A stretch of DNA of 64,000 bases. Origin: Carnobacterium_A antarcticum. GTDB lineage: Bacteria; Bacillota; Bacilli; Lactobacillales; Carnobacteriaceae. The notes below the pieces were generated by a model, which saw only the letters and a program-made list of their open reading frames with translations, was not told the origin of the DNA and made no database searches. The stretch is taken from assembly GCF_042658365.1 (NCBI RefSeq), contig NZ_JBHSQC010000015.1. One strand, given 5' to 3'. The first letter of the stretch is position 1, and every line of letters starts with the position of its first letter. The position numbers and the translations under genes are program-made. Shown piece after piece: positions 42,391 through 51,454 of this stretch.

Positions 42391-43308
42391 ATGAAAGCTG
42401 TACGGGTTGATGAATTTGGCGGACCGGAAGTACTGAAATTAGAAGAAACCGAGACACCGGTGCCAAAGGATGATGAGGTACTGATCAAAGTTCGTTATGC
42501 AGGAGTATTGCCGGTTGACTGGAAAATCCGACAAGGCAAGGCAGGCAAGAGACATTTTCCTTATACTCCGGGAATTGCCGCTTCGGGGATTATTGAACAA
42601 GTTGGTAAAGATGTGGTAGGTTTTAAAATCGGCGATGCCGTTTTCGGCAGAACAAAACGCGGAGCCTATAAAGAAAAGGCCGCTATTCCCATGACAGCCT
42701 TGAATCACAAACCTGTCAATCTTTCATTTGAACAAGCGGCTACGATTATTGCCGGTGCAGAAACAGCCTGGAAAGCTTTATTTACACAAGGCGATCTAAA
42801 AGCTGGTCAACGTGTTTTGATCCATGCTGCAGCTGGCGGAGTAGGACATTATGCCGTTCAGTTGGCTAAATGGAAAGGGGCAGAAGTTATCGGAACAGCA
42901 TCAACGGATAACCAAAGCTTTTTAAAAGAATTAGGCGCAGACCAAGGAATCGATTATAAAAAGCAACGGTTTGAAGAAGAGGTAGCGGCCGTTGATTTAG
43001 TTATTGATTTGATTGGCGGCGAAACCCAAGACCGATCTTGGGAAATCATCAAGCCAGGTGGAAAGTTAGTCAGTTTGGTCGGCATTCGCAACCCACAAGC
43101 TGCAACAGATCATTTAGTTACAGGAATAGACAATCAGGATAGCCCCACACTAAGTGATTTGGACCAATTAGCAGAACTGATGGCTAATGGTACAATCAAA
43201 ACAGAAATCGAGAAGGTTTATCCATTGGAAAAAGTTCGAGAAGCTATGATGCAAAGTGAGACTGGCCACGGCCGAGGGCGCATTTTGCTGAAGGTGACAG
43301 CTGATTAA
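42391..43308 (+). CDS. Zinc-independent MDR-family NADP oxidoreductase (quinone reductase-like)
   Basis: 305-aa medium-chain dehydrogenase. The GroES-like N-terminal domain starts MKAVRVDEFGGPEVLKLEE; the Rossmann motif is VLIHAAAGGVGHYAVQLAKWKGAEVIGTAS; the zinc-ligand residues of alcohol dehydrogenases are absent. It most resembles NADPH:quinone reductase or enone reductase types; substrate unknown. I start at ATG 42391, seven bases after an AGAAGGG; the longer frame from 42289 lies inside gabD. Probably in one operon with gabD. Confidence 0.85.
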   Translation: MKAVRVDEFGGPEVLKLEETETPVPKDDEVLIKVRYAGVLPVDWKIRQGKAGKRHFPYTPGIAASGIIEQVGKDVVGFKIGDAVFGRTKRGAYKEKAAIPMTALNHKPVNLSFEQAATIIAGAETAWKALFTQGDLKAGQRVLIHAAAGGVGHYAVQLAKWKGAEVIGTASTDNQSFLKELGADQGIDYKKQRFEEEVAAVDLVIDLIGGETQDRSWEIIKPGGKLVSLVGIRNPQAATDHLVTGIDNQDSPTLSDLDQLAELMANGTIKTEIEKVYPLEKVREAMMQSETGHGRGRILLKVTAD

Positions 43309-43324
43309 CACTGGATTAGATAAT

Positions 43325-43370
43325 AAGACAGAGCAAAAGGGATAAAAGTACTTTTGCTCTGTTTTATTTT
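43325..43370. terminator. Bidirectional terminator between MDR gene and comC
   Basis: ACAGAGCAAAAG pairs with CTTTTGCTCTGT; T-rich right flank (TTTATTTT) and an A/T-rich left flank. Serves the convergent pair. Confidence 0.88.
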
Positions 43371-43371
43371 G

Positions 43372-44145
43372 TCAGATAAAAAGTTTCTCAGTTAAGGCCA
43401 AGAGAGCTTCACCGTAGCGGATAGAAAAGAACACACCGAAAAAGATAAAGGGAGCAAAAGGCAGATGAGTTTGGCGAGTTATTTTTTTTAATAGTAAAAG
43501 AATACTAGCCAGCAGCAACAACGATAAAGAAGCTGCAAACAAGGTGAACAGCATTAGTTTGAAACCTAAAAATAAGCCAAGGATACCAAAAAGTTTTACA
43601 TCGCCGCCGCCAATGGCTTGATCTGTGATCCAATACAAGGCATAAAACAAACTAAAATAAAAGAGAGCGCTGAGCAGATAGTGAGTAAATGAGAGTGGAT
43701 GATACAACATTCGACCGATCAACACGAGAGAAAAAAAGGACGCCATAAGCGAGTCTGGCAATAACTGGTAGTGGAGATCGGTTACGCTGAAGATCAGACT
43801 AAAGGCAACCAGCAGATACATTAAAAAAAGTTCTTGCGGTTGAGCTGCAAAAGCTAAGGCAATAGAAACAAAGAGAAAACCAGTCCAAATTTCGCTAAGC
43901 GGATAAAAAAGCGAAAGGGAAGCGCGGCAATGGCGGCACCGTCCTTTCTGAAACAGAAAAGAAAAAACAGGAATCAGTTCAGTTGGACCAAGCGAATGCT
44001 GACAATCAGCACAATGCGAGGCCGGATGGACAATGGATTGTCCCAAAGGAATTCTTAAACCGACGACCATAAAAAAAGAACCGAAACAACAACCAAGCAA
44101 TCCGATCAATAGAAACAAGAGAAACACAGACATTTTTTGATTCAC
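43372..44145 (-). CDS. comC: Prepilin peptidase (A24 family, ComC/PilD)
   Basis: Membrane aspartyl protease that cuts type IV prepilin-like leaders, in Gram-positives mainly those of competence pseudopilins. The N-terminal domain has the four-Cys zinc motif HCADCQHSLG...GRCRHCRASL. The catalytic Asp residues lie in TDLHYQLLPD and GGGDVKL. 257 aa with about seven membrane segments. No comG genes are nearby, so the gene stands alone, convergent with the MDR gene. Together with the SigH/ComX-like sigma factor in this window it is consistent with a competence machinery. Confidence 0.9.
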   Translation of the reverse strand: MNQKMSVFLLFLLIGLLGCCFGSFFMVVGLRIPLGQSIVHPASHCADCQHSLGPTELIPVFSFLFQKGRCRHCRASLSLFYPLSEIWTGFLFVSIALAFAAQPQELFLMYLLVAFSLIFSVTDLHYQLLPDSLMASFFSLVLIGRMLYHPLSFTHYLLSALFYFSLFYALYWITDQAIGGGDVKLFGILGLFLGFKLMLFTLFAASLSLLLLASILLLLKKITRQTHLPFAPFIFFGVFFSIRYGEALLALTEKLFI

Positions 44146-44244
44146 CTAGCTTTCTTCATTCATTTGCTTTTGTTATAAGGAATATACGTAATGTTTAATG
44201 AAAAAAATTATTTTGAAGAAAAAAGAAAAAATGTTGTCCTTTTG

Positions 44245-44273
44245 TTGACAAGAAAAAAAAGACATGGTATGAT
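44245..44273 (+). promoter_or_regulatory. str operon promoter
   Basis: TTGACA (44245-44250), spacer 17, TATGAT (44268-44273) with TGG in front: a near-consensus, extended -10 promoter. It lies in the 303-base gap before rpsL and gives a leader of about 170 nt. Confidence 0.88.
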
Positions 44274-44352
44274 TCACAAGGTGCTTTTGTATACAGATTC
44301 CTGTCGATCAGTCGTTCTGACTGGTACAAGGGCCATTAATTCTACAAGTAAA

Positions 44353-44382
44353 GCTGGTTGCGATTTGCAGCACTATTTTTTT
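44353..44382 (+). terminator. Possible attenuator in the rpsL leader
   Basis: GTTGC pairs with GCAGC around GATTT, flanked by further weak pairs, and is followed by ACTATTTTTTT. It may be a weak terminator in the leader of the str operon. Confidence 0.45.
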
Positions 44383-44448
44383 GCTGAAAAAAGAACCACC
44401 TGGATGTGTGGACTAGAAAGATAAACACAGGGAAGGAGGAAATTACCA

Positions 44449-44862
44449 ATGCCTACTATTAATCAATTAGTTCGTAGCCCTCGTAAATCTAAAGCAGAAA
44501 AGTCTGAATCACCTGCTTTGAACAGAGGATATAACAGTAAAAGAAAAAAACAAACAACAGTAAACTCACCTCAAAAGCGTGGTGTTTGTACTCGTGTGGG
44601 AACTATGACTCCTAAAAAACCTAACTCAGCGTTACGTAAATATGCACGTGTTCGTTTGTCTAACTTAATTGAAGTAACAGCATATATCCCAGGAGAAGGA
44701 CATAACCTACAAGAACATAGTGTTGTACTTATCCGTGGAGGACGTGTTAAGGATTTACCGGGTGTACGTTACCACATCGTTCGTGGTGCATTAGATACTG
44801 CTGGTGTTACTGACCGTAAACAAAGTCGTTCTAAATATGGTGCTAAAAAACCTAAAAAATAA
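44449..44862 (+). CDS. rpsL: 30S ribosomal protein S12
   Basis: 137 aa. MPTINQLVRSPRKSK at the N-terminus; TPKKPNSALRKYARVRLSN carries the Lys of the streptomycin site, and RGGRVKDLPGVRYHIVRG the second site, both with usual residues. GGAAGGAGG precedes ATG 44449. Decoding-site protein; first gene of the str operon. Confidence 0.98.
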   Translation: MPTINQLVRSPRKSKAEKSESPALNRGYNSKRKKQTTVNSPQKRGVCTRVGTMTPKKPNSALRKYARVRLSNLIEVTAYIPGEGHNLQEHSVVLIRGGRVKDLPGVRYHIVRGALDTAGVTDRKQSRSKYGAKKPKK

Positions 44863-44929
44863 GCTAACTGCTTAATTTGAAAATGAAATTCGTATTCTAA
44901 AAAAACTATTATTGAAAGGAGGAATTTGG

Positions 44930-45400
44930 ATGCCTCGTAAAGGTCCTATTACTAAACGTGATGTGTTACCTGATCCAATTTATAATTCTAAATTAGTTAC
45001 TCGCTTAATCAACCGTTTAATGGTTGATGGTAAACGTGGGAAAGCTGCTACTATTCTTTACAGCTCACTTGATGTTGTTAAAGAACAAACAGGCAACGAT
45101 CCTATGGAAGTGTTTGAACAAGCAATGAAAAACATTATGCCTGTTCTTGAAGTTAAAGCTCGTCGTGTTGGGGGTTCTAACTACCAAGTTCCAGTCGAAG
45201 TTCGTCCAGAACGTCGTACTGCACTTGCTCTTCGTTGGTTAGTAAACTACGCTCGTCTGCGTGGAGAAGATACTATGGAACAACGTCTTGCTAAAGAAAT
45301 CATGGATGCTGCAAACAACTCAGGTTCTGCAGTTAAAAAACGTGAAGATACACATAAAATGGCAGAAGCGAACAAAGCTTTCGCTCACTACCGTTGGTAA
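44930..45400 (+). CDS. rpsG: 30S ribosomal protein S7
   Basis: 156 aa, MPRKGPITKRDVLPDPIYNSKLVTRLINRLM, with RRVGGSNYQVPVEVRPERRTALALRWL. ATG 44930 follows AAAGGAGG; the ATG at 44912 is upstream of that site. Primary assembly protein of the 30S head. A 116-base gap with an imperfect hairpin (AAAGGC...GGCCTTT) separates it from fusA. Confidence 0.97.
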   Translation: MPRKGPITKRDVLPDPIYNSKLVTRLINRLMVDGKRGKAATILYSSLDVVKEQTGNDPMEVFEQAMKNIMPVLEVKARRVGGSNYQVPVEVRPERRTALALRWLVNYARLRGEDTMEQRLAKEIMDAANNSGSAVKKREDTHKMAEANKAFAHYRW

Positions 45401-45516
45401 AATTTTTCCAAAAAAAGGCTTGGTTCCTATTGTAGAAACCTGGCCTTTATTGGAAAAGAGTGTATTTAAACTAAACATTAAAAACTTAATTAATTTAAGA
45501 GAGGTGTTATTGCAAG

Positions 45517-47601
45517 ATGGCTAAAAGAGAGTTTACTCTAGAAAATACCCGTAATATCGGAATCATGGCCCATATCGATGCTGGTAAAACAACAACGACT
45601 GAGCGTGTCCTTTATTATACTGGCCGTATCCATAAAATTGGTGAAACCCACGAAGGTGGAGCACAAATGGACTGGATGGCACAAGAACAAGAGCGTGGAA
45701 TCACGATTACATCTGCTGCAACAACAGCTGCTTGGAAAGGACACCGCGTAAATATCATCGATACTCCAGGTCACGTTGACTTCACTGTTGAAGTTGAACG
45801 TTCTCTACGTGTATTAGATGGTGCTGTAATGCTACTTGATGCACAATCAGGTGTTGAACCTCAAACTGAAACAGTTTGGCGTCAAGCAACAACTTATGGT
45901 GTACCTCGTATTGTATTCATTAACAAAATGGATAAAACCGGAGCAGACTTTTTGTATTCAGTAGGCACAATGCACGATCGCTTACAAGCAAACGCTCACC
46001 CGATTCAGTTGCCGATGGGTGCTGAAACAGAATTTATCGGAATTATCGATTTAGTTAAAATGAAAGCTGAAATCTATGAAGACGACATGGGCCAAGTGGT
46101 TCGTGAAGAAGACATTCCTGCAGAATACCAAGAGTTAGCAGACGAATGGCGTACAAAATTGATTGAAGCTGTTGCTGAATTAGACGAAGATATGATGGAA
46201 AGATACCTTGAAGGCGAAGAGATTACTGAAGCAGAACTTATTGCTGGTATTCGTAAAGCAACTTTAAGCGTTGAATTTTACCCAGTTCTTTGTGGTTCAG
46301 CATTTAAAAACAAAGGTGTTCAAATGATGCTAGATGCAGTTATTGATTACCTACCATCTCCAATCGACGTTAAACCTATGGAAGGTATCTTACCAGGTAC
46401 TGAAGACACAGTTGAACGTCCTGCAGATGATAGCGCACCATTCGCAGCATTAGCATTTAAAGTTATGACTGACCCGTTTGTAGGTCGTCTAACATTCTTC
46501 CGTGTGTATTCAGGAACGTTACAAGCTGGATCATATATCCAAAATGCTTCAAAAGGCAAACGTGAACGTGTAGGTCGTATCTTGCAAATGCATGCGAACT
46601 CTCGTAGCGAAATCCCTGAAGTATTTGCCGGAGACATTGCAGCAGCAGTCGGATTGAAAGATACGACTACTGGAGATACACTGTGTGACGAAAAATCACA
46701 AGTTATCTTAGAATCAATGGACTTCCCGGAACCTGTTATCCAAGTAGCGATTGAACCTAAATCAAAAGCTGACCAAGATAAAATGGGTGTTGCATTACAA
46801 AAATTAGCTGAAGAAGATCCAACTTTCCGTGCTGAAACAGACCACGAAACAGGTGAAACGATCATCGCTGGTATGGGTGAATTACACTTAGATATCATCG
46901 TTGACCGTATGAAACGTGAATTCGGTGTTGAAGCTACTGTTGGAGCTCCTCAAGTTTCTTATCGTGAAACATTCCGCGGTTCGACTCAAGCTGAAGGTAA
47001 ATTCGTTCGTCAATCTGGTGGTAAAGGTCAATACGGTCACGTATGGATCGAATTCTCACCAAATGAAGAAGGAAAAGGCTTTGAGTTTGAAGATGCAATC
47101 GTTGGTGGTGTTGTTCCTCGTGAATACATCCCAGCAGTTAAAGCGGGATTAGAAGCTTCATTAGATAACGGTGTTCTTGCTGGTTATCCGTTAGTGGATA
47201 TCAAAGCAAAACTTTATGATGGTTCTTACCATGATGTCGACTCAAATGAAACGGCATTTAAAGTAGCGGCTTCAATGGCACTTAAAAATGCTGCGAAGAA
47301 AGCTAACCCTGTTATTTTGGAACCGATGATGGCTGTTGATATTACAATTCCTGAAGACTATTTAGGAGACGTAATGGGACACATTAGTGCTCGTCGTGGA
47401 CGGATCGAAGGCTCAGAAGTACGTGGAAATACGACTATCGTTAAAGGTACGATTCCACTAGCTGAAATGTTCGGATACGCTACAGCATTACGTTCAGCAA
47501 CACAAGGCCGTGGTACATTCTCAATGACATTTGATCATTACGAAGATGTTCCTAAGTCGATTTCTGCAGAAATCATTAAGAAAAATGGCGGCGAAGCGTA
47601 A
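45517..47601 (+). CDS. fusA: Elongation factor G
   Basis: 694 aa translocation GTPase. G1 AHIDAGKTTTTER, G2 region RGITITSAATTA, G3 DTPGHVDF, G4 NKMDKTGAD, then domains II to V including SARRGRIEGSEVRG near the C-terminus. ATG 45517 follows AGAGAGGTG. Third gene of the str operon, followed by the separate promoter of tuf. Confidence 0.98.
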   Translation: MAKREFTLENTRNIGIMAHIDAGKTTTTERVLYYTGRIHKIGETHEGGAQMDWMAQEQERGITITSAATTAAWKGHRVNIIDTPGHVDFTVEVERSLRVLDGAVMLLDAQSGVEPQTETVWRQATTYGVPRIVFINKMDKTGADFLYSVGTMHDRLQANAHPIQLPMGAETEFIGIIDLVKMKAEIYEDDMGQVVREEDIPAEYQELADEWRTKLIEAVAELDEDMMERYLEGEEITEAELIAGIRKATLSVEFYPVLCGSAFKNKGVQMMLDAVIDYLPSPIDVKPMEGILPGTEDTVERPADDSAPFAALAFKVMTDPFVGRLTFFRVYSGTLQAGSYIQNASKGKRERVGRILQMHANSRSEIPEVFAGDIAAAVGLKDTTTGDTLCDEKSQVILESMDFPEPVIQVAIEPKSKADQDKMGVALQKLAEEDPTFRAETDHETGETIIAGMGELHLDIIVDRMKREFGVEATVGAPQVSYRETFRGSTQAEGKFVRQSGGKGQYGHVWIEFSPNEEGKGFEFEDAIVGGVVPREYIPAVKAGLEASLDNGVLAGYPLVDIKAKLYDGSYHDVDSNETAFKVAASMALKNAAKKANPVILEPMMAVDITIPEDYLGDVMGHISARRGRIEGSEVRGNTTIVKGTIPLAEMFGYATALRSATQGRGTFSMTFDHYEDVPKSISAEIIKKNGGEA

Positions 47602-47623
47602 AGTTAACGGTAATCGTTAAGTA

Positions 47624-47692
47624 TTGCTTTTCCCGGCATTAATCGGTATAATTCTTACAAATGATAGGGACGAACTGAGGTTTTTCCCTATC
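47624..47692 (+). promoter_or_regulatory. tuf promoter and leader hairpin
   Basis: TTGCTT (47624-47629), spacer 17, TATAAT (47647-47652). Just after the start, GATAGGG (47663-47669) pairs perfectly with CCCTATC (47686-47692). This lets tuf be transcribed independently of fusA. Confidence 0.75.
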
Positions 47693-47736
47693 TAAAATAA
47701 AAAATGAAAACTCATTCCAAGGAGGAAATTACTAAA

Positions 47737-48927
47737 ATGGCAAAAGAAAAATACGATCGCTCAAAACCCCATGTTAACGTTGGTACTATTGGACACGTTG
47801 ACCATGGTAAAACTACTTTAACAGCTGCAATCACAACTGTATTAGCTAAAAAAGGTTTCGTAAGTACTGCAAAAGACTACGCTTCTATCGATGGTGCTCC
47901 AGAAGAGCGCGAACGTGGAATCACAATTTCAACTTCTCACGTTGAATACGAAACTGAAAACCGCCACTACGCTCACGTAGACTGCCCAGGCCATGCTGAC
48001 TATGTTAAAAACATGATCACTGGTGCTGCACAAATGGATGGCGCTATCTTAGTAGTATCTGCTGCTGATGGCCCAATGCCTCAAACTCGTGAACACATTC
48101 TATTGTCTCGTCAAGTTGGTGTTCCATACATCGTTGTTTTCTTAAACAAAGTTGACATGGTTGATGACGAAGAATTACTAGAGTTAGTTGAAATGGAAGT
48201 TCGTGACTTGTTAACAGAATACGAATTCCCAGGAGACGACACTCCAGTTATTGCTGGTTCTGCTCTTAAAGCTCTTGAAGGCGTTGCAGAATACGAAGAC
48301 AAAATCATGGACTTGATGGAAGCTGTAGACACTTACATTCCAACTCCGGAACGTGCTACTGACAAACCATTCATGATGCCAGTTGAGGATGTATTCTCAA
48401 TCACTGGACGTGGAACAGTTGCTACAGGACGTGTAGAAGCTGGTGAAATCAAAGTCGGTGAAGAAGTAGAAATCATCGGAATCCATGAAGCGACAACTAA
48501 ATCTACTGTTACAGGTGTTGAAATGTTCCGTAAATTGCTAGACTACGCTCAAGCAGGGGACAACATCGGTGCTTTATTACGTGGGGTTGCTCGTGAAGAC
48601 ATCCAACGTGGACAAGTATTAGCTAAACCAGGTTCAATCACTCCGCATACTAAATTTAAAGGCGAAGTTTATATCTTATCAAAAGAAGAAGGTGGACGTC
48701 ACACTCCATTCTTCGCTAACTACCGCCCGCAATTCTACTTCCGTACAACTGACGTAACTGGTGTTGTTGAGTTACCAGAAGGTACTGAAATGGTTATGCC
48801 AGGAGACAACGTTACAATTGACGTTCAATTGATCGCACCAATCGCTATTGACCCAGGTACTAAATTCACTATCCGTGAAGGTGGACGTACTGTTGGAGCT
48901 GGCGTTGTAGTTTCAATCGAAGCTTAA
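47737..48927 (+). CDS. tuf: Elongation factor Tu
   Basis: 396 aa, MAKEKYDRSKPHVNVGTIGHVDHGKTTLTAAI. G-motifs: GHVDHGKT, RGITI, DCPGHADYVKNMITGAAQ, NKVDMVDD. Delivers aminoacyl-tRNA to the ribosome. The frame extends back to 47704, but AAGGAGG (47719-47725) serves ATG 47737. Codon use is strongly biased, as expected of a top-expressed gene. Confidence 0.98.
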   Translation: MAKEKYDRSKPHVNVGTIGHVDHGKTTLTAAITTVLAKKGFVSTAKDYASIDGAPEERERGITISTSHVEYETENRHYAHVDCPGHADYVKNMITGAAQMDGAILVVSAADGPMPQTREHILLSRQVGVPYIVVFLNKVDMVDDEELLELVEMEVRDLLTEYEFPGDDTPVIAGSALKALEGVAEYEDKIMDLMEAVDTYIPTPERATDKPFMMPVEDVFSITGRGTVATGRVEAGEIKVGEEVEIIGIHEATTKSTVTGVEMFRKLLDYAQAGDNIGALLRGVAREDIQRGQVLAKPGSITPHTKFKGEVYILSKEEGGRHTPFFANYRPQFYFRTTDVTGVVELPEGTEMVMPGDNVTIDVQLIAPIAIDPGTKFTIREGGRTVGAGVVVSIEA

Positions 48928-48958
48928 TCAACAAAAACTAAAAGTGATTTAAAAAGGA

Positions 48959-48975
48959 CTCTGCCAGTGGCAGAG
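48959..48975 (+). other. Small hairpin just after tuf
   Basis: CTCTGCC pairs perfectly with GGCAGAG around AGT. No T run follows; it may stabilise the tuf mRNA 3' end ahead of the real terminator. Confidence 0.5.
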
Positions 48976-48989
48976 CGTGTTCAGACAAG

Positions 48990-49025
48990 AAAAAAGCCGT
49001 ATCGGTTATCCGATGCGGCTTTTTT
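48990..49025 (+). terminator. Intrinsic terminator after tuf
   Basis: AAAAAAGCCGTATCGG pairs with CCGATGCGGCTTTTTT (one G-T). Confidence 0.95.
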
Positions 49026-49053
49026 ATGTTCTTTTTTTGATTTGTTAAAAAAG

Positions 49054-49310
49054 TTGGGTACCATATAGAAGATGGAATAGTAGTCGTATGGTACACGAAA
49101 ATAGGTTATATGCCCTATTATTGTGTGATAAAACTAGAGTTAAAGTGCAAGAACAGGATACGAACCTTAACTGTATGATAAGACTCGACTTGAGGCACAC
49201 AAAATCCAGATGCGTACCTTAAGAGTGGATTCGAATAGAGCATAAGGTACACAAACTCTTTTTGAGGACGGTAAGGATAGAAAACCTCTCTCCGTATGTC
49301 ACGCAAGACA
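49054..49310. repeat. Tandem ~51-bp palindromic repeats, locus 2 (after tuf)
   Basis: Five units by eye: about 49054-49103, 49104-49156, 49157-49206, 49207-49257 and 49258-49310. The fourth is closest to the locus 1 units (TGCGTACCTTAA ... ATAAGGTACACAAAC). The others are more diverged but keep the spacing and the half-sites GTACC/GGTAC-ACAAA. Same family as 40571-40775. Confidence 0.72.
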
Positions 49311-49644
49311 AGTGCATTAGTTGGGTTTTTCGTCTGTGGTCGAGAAAAGCTCCGATTGGATTGGGTTGGCTAAAACCAAACCGGTTAAGAGTCGTATGGA
49401 CGATGGAATAGCATAGGGCGCATAAGAACAAAGCGCGTTTTTTAGAAAAGGGCTTTTAAAAGAAGGTGACGCTTAATATGCAATGCTAAAGAAATAAAAT
49501 ATAAAAACTATTATTCAGAATCTAATCCAAAATAACTATAAAACAGCTTGTTTCTAAAGTTTTAGAAGATTTAGAAACTTAACCTCATCTTATTCTAATA
49601 ATTGTGTTACACTAGAAAGCAATATAGCGTAAGGAGTGGTTGGA
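49311..49644 (+). other. Gene-free stretch before ilvE
   Basis: No coding frame looks real. The left part may hold decayed repeat units (for example GAGTCGTATGGACGATGGAATAG around 49390). The right part is AT-rich; TGTTACACT (49605-49613) is an extended -10 that could start ilvE transcription. Confidence 0.45.
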
Positions 49645-50667
49645 ATGAGAAAAACAGTAGACTTGGATTGGGCAAATTTAGGATTTAGCTACATTAAAAC
49701 AGATTACCGTTACATCTCGTATTGGAAAGATGGAAAATGGGATGATGGAGCTTTGACAGAAGATAATAAAGTACATATTAGTGAAGGGTCGACTGCTTTG
49801 CATTATGGCCAAACGGTTTTTGAAGGAATGAAAGCTTACCGTGCAAAAGACGGCAGCATCAATCTGTTTCGAGCGGATCAGAATGCTGAAAGAATGCAAC
49901 GGAGCTGTCGACGTTTGCTGATGCCGGAAATTCCTACAGATACCTTTATAGAAGCGGTTAAAAAAGTTGTCAAAGCGAATGAAGCGTATATCCCACCGTA
50001 TGGTACAGGAGGATCGTTGTATCTTCGTCCGTTTATGATTGGTGTAGGAGACAACATTGGGGTTAAGCCTGCTGAAGAATATCTATTCTCAATTTTTTGT
50101 ATGCCGGTCGGAGCTTACTTTAAAGGCGGCTTGCTTCCAACAAACTTTATGGTATCTGGATATGACCGAGCAGCTGGGAACGGAACAGGTGCTGCTAAAG
50201 TTGGGGGTAATTATGGCGGGAGTTTGCTGCCAGGCAGAGAAGCGCAACAAAAGAATTTCAGTGACGCGATTTATCTTGATCCGATCACGCATACAAAAAT
50301 TGAAGAAGTGGGGTCAGCGAACTTCTTTGGAATTACTAAAGATAATAAATTTATCACTCCCGTTTCGCCTTCTATCTTGCCGAGTATCACAAAATATTCT
50401 TTGTTGTATTTAGCTAAAGAACGTTTGGGGTTAGAGGTGGAAGAAGGAGATGTTTATGTAGATGAATTGGATCGGTTTGCGGAAGCAGGAGCTTGCGGAA
50501 CAGCCGCAGTTATTTCGCCAATCGGCGGCATTCAATATGGAGAAGATTTCCATGTGTTTTATAGCGAAACAGAAGTTGGGCCGATAACCAAAAAACTTTA
50601 CGAAGAATTGACGGGAATCCAATACGGAGAAGTTCCGGCTCCTGAAGGCTGGATCGTCAAAGTTTGA
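49645..50667 (+). CDS. ilvE: Branched-chain amino acid aminotransferase
   Basis: PLP enzyme (fold type IV) interconverting Val, Leu, Ile and their 2-oxo acids. Motifs: ALHYGQTVFEGMKAYRAKDG, LYLRPFMIGVGDNIGVKPA, the PLP-lysine region GAAKVGGNYGGSLLPGREAQ, and EVGSANFFGI with AEAGACGTAAVISPIG. 340 aa, typical of the Gram-positive type. ATG 49645 is eight bases after AAGGAG; GTG 49636 overlaps that site. Stands alone; in this group it usually serves degradation and flavour formation or synthesis depending on other genes. Confidence 0.95.
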   Translation: MRKTVDLDWANLGFSYIKTDYRYISYWKDGKWDDGALTEDNKVHISEGSTALHYGQTVFEGMKAYRAKDGSINLFRADQNAERMQRSCRRLLMPEIPTDTFIEAVKKVVKANEAYIPPYGTGGSLYLRPFMIGVGDNIGVKPAEEYLFSIFCMPVGAYFKGGLLPTNFMVSGYDRAAGNGTGAAKVGGNYGGSLLPGREAQQKNFSDAIYLDPITHTKIEEVGSANFFGITKDNKFITPVSPSILPSITKYSLLYLAKERLGLEVEEGDVYVDELDRFAEAGACGTAAVISPIGGIQYGEDFHVFYSETEVGPITKKLYEELTGIQYGEVPAPEGWIVKV

Positions 50668-50774
50668 TTATTTCAGTAGTCATCTAAAGATTGAATACCA
50701 TTCTTCTGATCGGTAAGAAGGTCAGTTAAATAAAAAGAGATTTCTTAACACTTTTAAGTAGACAAATGAAACAG

Positions 50775-50825
50775 AATAAGTTACGATAAGCGAGTTGATC
50801 ACTTCTTATCGTAGCTTATTTATTT
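50775..50825 (+). terminator. Intrinsic terminator after ilvE
   Basis: AATAAG-TTACGATAAG pairs with CTTATCGTA-GCTTATT (one mismatch), with a T-rich tail. Confidence 0.82.
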
Positions 50826-50918
50826 TAACCAAATGATTGCTTTCTTCTATAGAATAAGAAGAATGTTTCGGCAAGAACATAAAAAAGCAAAACAATAAAA
50901 ATAAAAAGTAAAAAATGC

Positions 50919-50947
50919 TTGATAAAAAAAGATGTATCTTGTATAAT
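50919..50947 (+). promoter_or_regulatory. S10 operon promoter
   Basis: TTGATA (50919-50924), spacer 17, TATAAT (50942-50947): a near-consensus promoter in the 450-base gap before rpsJ. Confidence 0.88.
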
Positions 50948-50989
50948 TGAACAGGTGCTGATTTCAAAGAAGAGATCGTACTGGGTATT

Positions 50990-51112
50990 TCGAAAGAAAC
51001 CCAATGGCTATGAAACGAGAGGTTGCGACACACCCGGCCGCTTTGCCACGGCGAGTGTGACGGAAATTTTCGTGGAGCAATGTCTAATTTCTAAGACTAG
51101 GCGAAGGAGGGA
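50990..51112 (+). promoter_or_regulatory. S10 operon leader RNA
   Basis: CACAC / GTGTG encloses GCCG / CGGC in the stretch ACACACCCGGCCGCTTTGCC to CACGGCGAGTGTG, followed by TCTAATTTCTAAGACTAGGC. Similar leaders precede rpsJ in other Firmicutes, where they may mediate operon autoregulation; the effector is not evident from sequence. Confidence 0.6.
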
Positions 51113-51117
51113 AAATG

Positions 51118-51426
51118 ATGGCAAAACAAAAAATTCGGATTCGTTTAAAAGCTTATGAACATCGTCTTTTAGACCAATCAGCAGAAAAGATTGTAGAAAC
51201 AGCAAAAAGAACTGGTGCTAGCGTGTCTGGTCCAATTCCATTACCAACAGAAAGAAGCCTTTATACTGTGATTCGTGCGACTCACAAATATAAAGATTCT
51301 CGTGAGCAATTTGAAATGCTTACACACAAACGTGTGATTGATATTATCAATCCTACACCAAAAACTGTTGATGCTTTAACAAAACTTGATCTACCATCTG
51401 GCGTAGACATCGAGATCAAACTTTAA
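51118..51426 (+). CDS. rpsJ: 30S ribosomal protein S10
   Basis: 102 aa, MAKQKIRIRLKAYEHRLLDQSAEKIVETAKRTGA, with VSGPIPLPTERSLYTV and the loop residues for ribosome and NusE function. ATG 51118 is seven bases after AAGGAGG; the ATG three bases earlier is too near. First gene of the S10 operon; as NusE it also joins antitermination complexes. Confidence 0.97.
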   Translation: MAKQKIRIRLKAYEHRLLDQSAEKIVETAKRTGASVSGPIPLPTERSLYTVIRATHKYKDSREQFEMLTHKRVIDIINPTPKTVDALTKLDLPSGVDIEIKL

Positions 51427-51454
51427 TACAAACTAAAAAAATGGAGGTGTACTC

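Noticed and set aside
44191..44424. 77-codon plus-strand frame before rpsL
   Set aside because: It spans the consensus promoter of the str operon and the leader hairpin, and has no ribosome binding site.
45538..47152. Frames antisense to or out of frame with fusA
   Set aside because: Shadows of the strong codon bias in fusA; EF-G motifs fill the sense frame throughout.
49118..49431. Two minus-strand reading frames (62 and 70 codons) after tuf
   Set aside because: They run through the ~51-bp repeats, whose period (a multiple of three) keeps a frame open by itself; no ribosome binding site or family resemblance.
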